DNA of 32,841 nucleotides, from the NCBI GenBank assembly GCA_017469465.1, contig JAFUGH010000014.1, positions 107,773-140,613 of the forward strand. The letters run 5' to 3'. The DNA comes from Clostridia bacterium (lineage in GTDB: Bacteria > Bacillota > Clostridia > TANB77 > UBA1234). The position numbers and the translations under genes were made by a program. Below the pieces are notes generated by a model, which saw only the letters and a list, made by a program, of their open reading frames with translations, was not told the DNA's origin and made no database searches. Numbering within the stretch: the first letter of the stretch is position 1; the number at the start of each line of letters is the position of its first letter. Positions 29,005 through 32,841 of this stretch are shown piece after piece.

Positions 29005-29454
29005 GTGAGATTATCTGATTTAATTGAACAATATATAAAGGAGTTGATGAGTGAAAATGATGATGTGACAGAATTTGGTAGAAATGAATTAGCACAACAT
29101 TTTAATTGCGTTCCTTCGCAAATTAATTATGTTATCACCACAAGATTTAGTCCCGAAAGAGGTTACTATGTTGAAAGTAGGCGCGGTGGTGGTGGAAACA
29201 TTAAAATTAGAAGAGTAGATATTACAAAAAATAAATATATTATGCATGTGGTGAATTCAATTCAAAATGTTATAACTCAGCAAGAAGCGGATATAATTAT
29301 TAATAATTTAATTGATTATAATTTTATTAATAATGAGACTGCCAAACTAATGAGAATTGCTACAAATGATAAAGTGCTAAATTTACCACTTGAATACAAA
29401 GATTTAACAAGGACTAGAATATTAAAAAATATGCTTATCAATATTATTGATTAG
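29005..29454 (+). CDS. ctsR: CtsR, class III stress gene repressor
   Basis: A 149-residue CtsR. The N-terminal winged helix reads L-S-D-L-I-E-Q-Y-I-K-E-L, G-R-N-E-L-A-Q-H-F-N-C-V-P-S-Q-I-N-Y-V-I-T-T-R-F; the glycine-rich wing Y-Y-V-E-S-R-R-G-G-G-G acts as thermosensor in Bacillus. The C-terminal helical domain is for dimerisation. I chose GTG 29005 because AGGAGG (28991-28996) is 8 bases away and the protein then starts at the family-typical M-R-L-S-D-L-I; the ATG at 28987 lies before the ribosome binding site. The CtsR box upstream supports autoregulation. Confidence 0.95.
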   Translation: MRLSDLIEQYIKELMSENDDVTEFGRNELAQHFNCVPSQINYVITTRFSPERGYYVESRRGGGGNIKIRRVDITKNKYIMHVVNSIQNVITQQEADIIINNLIDYNFINNETAKLMRIATNDKVLNLPLEYKDLTRTRILKNMLINIID

Positions 29455-29470
29455 AAAGGTGGAGTTTAAA

Positions 29471-30034
29471 ATGAAATGTCAAAAATGTGGAAAAAATAAT
29501 GCAAATGTAAGTTATACAAGAATTCTAAATGGAGAAAAAATGGGATTACATTTATGTACTCAATGTGCAAAAGAAATGAATTTAAATATTAATTTTAGTT
29601 TTGGAATCGACGATATGTTTTCTAATTTCTTCGATGATTTTTCAACAGTTAGAAATATGTTAATGCCTAGCTTCGCACAATTAAGAGGTATCAATGAAGG
29701 CTTTAATGGCTTTATGTCAGATCCTTTCTTTGAGGAAATTCCTTTTATTAACGATGATTTGTTTTTTGAAAGCAATGGAATATCACAATCTTCAAAAGAT
29801 GATTTGGATGATGTTTTAAATGGAATTCAAAAAAAATATAAGAGCATTAATAAAAATGAAAAAGAACAAAATGTATTAGAAAAAAAGAAAAACATAATTA
29901 ACAAAAAGGAAGAAAAGAAGATAAGTGAAATTAATCAATTAAAAGCTAAAATACAAGAGTATATAAAAAAGGAAGAATATGAAAAAGCTGCAGTATTACG
30001 TGATAAAATTAAAAAATTAGAAGCCGATAATTAA
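29471..30034 (+). CDS. mcsA: McsA-like protein with one zinc finger and a UVR domain
   Basis: A 187-residue protein. One zinc finger is present: C3-x2-C6 ... C29-x2-C32 (M-K-C-Q-K-C and H-L-C-T-Q-C-A-K-E). A low-complexity, F/D-rich linker follows, then a charged helix and the UVR motif L-K-A-K-I-Q-E-Y-I-K-K-E-E-Y-E-K-A-A-V-L-R-D-K-I at 157-180. Bacillus McsA has two such zinc fingers and activates the arginine kinase McsB; here the second finger is missing and no mcsB follows. The start follows GAAAGGTGGAGTTTAAA, 16 bases after ctsR. It may act as a ClpC adaptor or CtsR modulator through the UVR part; this is inference. Confidence 0.85.
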   Translation: MKCQKCGKNNANVSYTRILNGEKMGLHLCTQCAKEMNLNINFSFGIDDMFSNFFDDFSTVRNMLMPSFAQLRGINEGFNGFMSDPFFEEIPFINDDLFFESNGISQSSKDDLDDVLNGIQKKYKSINKNEKEQNVLEKKKNIINKKEEKKISEINQLKAKIQEYIKKEEYEKAAVLRDKIKKLEADN

Positions 30035-30135
30035 GGAAAGATTTTAAATAAAAATGGGATGGTTAACTGACTACAAAACAAATATTCTATATTTTAGTAA
30101 AGGTAGAATCATCTTTTTAAAGGAGGAGGAGAAAC

Positions 30136-32568
30136 ATGACATATAGATTTACAAATCGTGCAGAGCAAGCAATTGCATATTCTGGTGAAATTGCAGCAGA
30201 ACTTGGACATGACTATATTGGTACAGAACATTTGCTTGCTGGACTTTTAAGAGAAGGAAACGGTCTTGCCTATAGAGTTCTTACTGAGCAAGGCGTAACA
30301 GAAGAAAAAGTAATTGAATTAATTGAAGATTTGATTGGGGTTGGAGAACCTTTGTCTGATAGCCCAAATGGCTACACCCCAAGAACAAAAAGAGTGATTG
30401 AAATTAGTTTTATTGAAGCTAAAAGGTTAAACAATAACTACATTGGAACGGAACATTTATTATTAGCTATTATGAAAGAAGGCGATAGTGTTGCCTCAAG
30501 AATTATTGCTGAATTGGGGGTAGATATTCAGAAATTGTTTAACGACCTTGTAAAAGCTTTACAAGAAGATAGCAGTGGGAATAGTACAACAAATAAAAAG
30601 AATTTTTTTAGTAATCAGACTCCTACTTTAAATCAATATGGTAAAGACTTAACTGAGGAAGCACAAAATGGAAAATTAGACCCTGTGATTGGTAGAGAAA
30701 AAGAAATAGAAAGAATTATTCAAATACTAAGTAGACGAACTAAAAACAATCCTTGTTTAATCGGTGAACCAGGTGTCGGTAAGACAGCTGTAGCAGAAGG
30801 ATTAGCAGAAAAAGTTGTTGAAGGAGAAGTACCTGAGAATTTACGTAATAAAAGAATCGTTACTTTGGATGTTTCTTCTATGGTTGCAGGAGCAAAATAT
30901 AGGGGTGATTTTGAAGATAGATTAAAAAAATGCTTACAAGAAATAAAAAAAGCAGGGAATATTATTTTATTTATCGATGAAATTCATACCATTGTTGGTG
31001 CTGGTGCTGCTGAAGGTGCAATTGATGCTGCTAATATATTAAAACCACTATTGGCAAGAGCAGAAATTCAAGTGATAGGTGCAACGACGATAAATGAATA
31101 TAGAAAATACATTGAAAAAGATGCAGCTTTGGAAAGAAGATTTCAACCAGTAGATGTAGGTGAGCCTACAGTTGAGGAGACAATTAAAATTCTAAAAGGT
31201 ATTAGAGATAAATATGAGGCACATCATAAGGTGAAAATTACTGATGAAGCAATTAAGGCTGCTGCAGAACTTTCTGCAAGGTATATTAATGATAGATATT
31301 TACCAGATAAAGCAATTGATTTAATGGATGAAGCAGCTTCGAAGGTGAAATTGCAATCACTTACAGCACCAAAAGAAGTTAAGAAAATAGAAGAGAAAAT
31401 AGAAGAAATAATTAGAGAAAAGGAAGATGCTATTAATAGTCAAGAATTTGAAAATGCAGCAAAGTTGAGAGATAAAGAACATAAAGAAAGAGAAAAATTA
31501 GAAAAAGCCAAAATTAGTTGGGAACAAAAAAATCAGATTGCAAATTTAGAAGTTGGAGAAAATGAAATAGCAGAAGTTATCAGTTGTTGGACTGGAGTAC
31601 CAGTTAGTAAACTGACGATGCAGGAATCAGAAAGATTAAGAAAGTTAGAAGATGAGTTACATCAAAGAGTTATTGGTCAGGATGAAGCAATAACTGCCGT
31701 TAGTAAAGCTATTAGAAGAGGTAGAGTTGGATTAAAAGATCCTAAGAGACCGATTGGTTCCTTTATGTTTTTAGGACCTACAGGCGTTGGAAAAACAGAA
31801 ACTTGTAAAGCATTAGCAGAATGTTTATTTGGCGATGAAAATGCAATTATTCGAATTGATATGTCAGAGTACATGGAGAAGCATACTGTATCAAAGTTGA
31901 TAGGTTCACCTCCAGGTTATGTTGGTTTTGAAGAGGGTGGTCAATTAACTGAAAAAGTGAGAAGAAAACCATATAGTGTTATCTTGTTTGATGAAATAGA
32001 AAAAGCCCATCCTGACGTTTTTAACATTATGCTTCAAATCCTAGATGATGGCAGATTAACAGATTCACAAGGTAGGGTAGTTGATTTTAAAAATACAGTT
32101 ATCATCATGACATCTAATATCGGTGCAAGAAATATTAGTGATGGAAAAATAATTGGATTTAACAGTGATGATAAAAAATCAACTAAAAAATATGAAGAAA
32201 TAAAAAATGATGTTATGGCAGAACTAAAGAAATCCTTTAGACCAGAATTCTTAAATCGTGTAGATGAAATTATTGTTTTCAAACAACTAAATGAAGAAGA
32301 AATAGATTCAATTGCAGAGTTAATGTTAAAGACGGTAACACAAAGATTATTAGATAGAAACATTAAAATTAAAGTGACAAAGGAAATGAAAAAGCATATT
32401 GTTAAGGCAGGTTTCGATCCTATTTATGGTGCACGACCATTGAAAAGGACAATACAAAATACGATTGAAGATAGATTAGCAGAAGAAATACTTGATGGTA
32501 ATGTTAAAGATGGTGATACAGTAAAAATAGACTATAAAGATGATAATATATTGGTTAAAATAGAATAA
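30136..32568 (+). CDS. clpC: ClpC, AAA+ unfoldase of the ClpCP protease
   Basis: An 810-residue class I Hsp100. It has two N-terminal Clp repeats (residues 1-145, with Y-I-G-T-E-H-L-L-A and N-Y-I-G-T-E-H-L-L-L) and AAA1 with Walker A G-E-P-G-V-G-K-T near 210. The middle UVR-containing domain (E-F-E-N-A-A-K-L-R-D-K) that binds MecA/McsB-type adaptors is at about 415-455. AAA2 has Walker A G-P-T-G-V-G-K-T near 546, and the ClpP-docking I-G-F loop is near 674. The C-terminal sensor-2 region has G-A-R-P-L-K-R-T. Full length for ClpC. It is preceded by AAAGGAGGAGGAGAAAC and a 101-base gap from mcsA without a clear terminator. Confidence 0.97.
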   Translation: MTYRFTNRAEQAIAYSGEIAAELGHDYIGTEHLLAGLLREGNGLAYRVLTEQGVTEEKVIELIEDLIGVGEPLSDSPNGYTPRTKRVIEISFIEAKRLNNNYIGTEHLLLAIMKEGDSVASRIIAELGVDIQKLFNDLVKALQEDSSGNSTTNKKNFFSNQTPTLNQYGKDLTEEAQNGKLDPVIGREKEIERIIQILSRRTKNNPCLIGEPGVGKTAVAEGLAEKVVEGEVPENLRNKRIVTLDVSSMVAGAKYRGDFEDRLKKCLQEIKKAGNIILFIDEIHTIVGAGAAEGAIDAANILKPLLARAEIQVIGATTINEYRKYIEKDAALERRFQPVDVGEPTVEETIKILKGIRDKYEAHHKVKITDEAIKAAAELSARYINDRYLPDKAIDLMDEAASKVKLQSLTAPKEVKKIEEKIEEIIREKEDAINSQEFENAAKLRDKEHKEREKLEKAKISWEQKNQIANLEVGENEIAEVISCWTGVPVSKLTMQESERLRKLEDELHQRVIGQDEAITAVSKAIRRGRVGLKDPKRPIGSFMFLGPTGVGKTETCKALAECLFGDENAIIRIDMSEYMEKHTVSKLIGSPPGYVGFEEGGQLTEKVRRKPYSVILFDEIEKAHPDVFNIMLQILDDGRLTDSQGRVVDFKNTVIIMTSNIGARNISDGKIIGFNSDDKKSTKKYEEIKNDVMAELKKSFRPEFLNRVDEIIVFKQLNEEEIDSIAELMLKTVTQRLLDRNIKIKVTKEMKKHIVKAGFDPIYGARPLKRTIQNTIEDRLAEEILDGNVKDGDTVKIDYKDDNILVKIE

Positions 32569-32573
32569 TATGT

Positions 32574-32639
32574 AACGAGCAACGTTTACTATTACTCAAG
32601 GTATAAGTGTTATCGGGTTAATAGTGGACGTTGTTCGTT
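32574..32639. terminator. Long hairpin downstream of clpC
   Basis: Bases 32574-32594 pair with 32619-32639 over 21 positions with three G-U wobbles and no mismatch, around a 24-base loop. It lies 6 bases after the clpC stop. No T run follows, so it may act as an RNA-stabilising end or an unusual terminator. Confidence 0.6.
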
Positions 32640-32745
32640 ATTGTAGATTCAATGTCGAAATAGTAATATTATTGTAATAAAATTGTAACAATAATTATAT
32701 TGTTGGTTTAACATAGATATGTCACAGTAACAGAATTAAATAAAA

Positions 32746-32814
32746 AGGAAATACCTTAAAAATATGATATAATTTTTTAGTCACAAAAAATAAATATCGA
32801 TGGAGGTATTTCCT
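32746..32814. promoter_or_regulatory. Inverted repeat enclosing the promoter and ribosome binding site of the last gene
   Basis: AGGAAATACCT (32746-32756) and AGGTATTTCCT (32804-32814) are perfect 11-bp inverted copies. A TATAAT lies between at 32768-32773, and the right arm overlaps the ribosome binding site GGAGGT (32802-32807) and touches ATG 32815. As DNA it could be an operator or a terminal repeat of an insertion sequence; as RNA it could hide the ribosome binding site. Confidence 0.5.
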
Positions 32815-32841
32815 ATGAATAATATAACACAAGATATACTA
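32815..32841 (+). CDS. Start of a gene cut off by the window (M-N-N-I-T-Q-D-I-L...)
   Basis: ATG 32815 follows GGAGGTATTTCCT and opens a frame that runs to the window end (nine codons). The opening residues and the flanking inverted repeat recall N termini of IS3-type transposase/integrase genes of Clostridia, but nine residues are far too few to decide. Confidence 0.45.

Noticed and set aside
1-32841. CRISPR array
   Set aside because: No series of regularly spaced direct repeats was seen; the only direct repeat found is the two-copy tRNA-associated unit.

Overview
The window looks like chromosome from a low-G+C Bacillota, most likely an uncultured gut-type member of the Clostridia. Pointers are the AT-rich coding sequence, strong AGGAGG ribosome binding sites, the sufCBDSU iron-sulfur operon, a ctsR-mcsA-clpC stress operon with a CtsR box, a Gram-positive LexA, a YugP-type zinc peptidase and an RNase E/G. 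Assignment is by gene content and motifs only; no database search was possible.

Layout. 1-4000 is accessory DNA: a truncated unknown gene, a small frameshifted gene, then a two-gene operon (Ser/Thr kinase-like protein plus a TIM-barrel-like protein) whose promoter contains a LexA-type box. A winged-helix/nuclease-like gene converges on it. 4000-6700 holds two small genes of visibly higher G+C, a hairpin-rich stretch, tRNA-Ser(GGA) with a 98-bp partial copy of its 3' end and downstream flank, and a YbjQ-like protein. 6800-13030 holds the zinc peptidase, an ABC-2 exporter (ATPase plus two permeases) behind a leader RNA that ends in an intrinsic terminator, and an SsuBCA/NMT1-type importer. A 67-bp perfect inverted repeat (REP/MITE-like) follows, then a lipid-type glycosyltransferase.

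14557-20583 is the iron-sulfur block: a DtxR-fold regulator with an unusual cysteine cluster, then sufC, sufB, sufD, sufS and sufU. A small antisense gene with its own promoter and terminator sits between sufC and sufB. On the opposite strand follows an orphan VirD4/TraG-type coupling ATPase. Then come pth (apparently carrying a +1 frameshift after seven codons), a short RNase E/G, and a pair of unknown genes, the first with an HEYAH metallopeptidase motif. Next is lexA with a 58-codon ORF whose ribosome binding site lies in the lexA terminator. ctsR, a short mcsA and clpC follow, with no mcsB. A new gene starts at the right edge.

How the parts connect: lexA and the kinase operon may belong to one DNA-damage regulon; the DtxR-like protein probably controls suf expression; ctsR controls its own operon through the GGTCAAA-type repeat at its promoter. 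The points most worth checking are the LexA-box kinase/TIM-barrel module, the pth frameshift (CTT-CGG-A), the cysteine-bearing DtxR-like regulator of suf, and the matched loss of the second McsA zinc finger and of mcsB.
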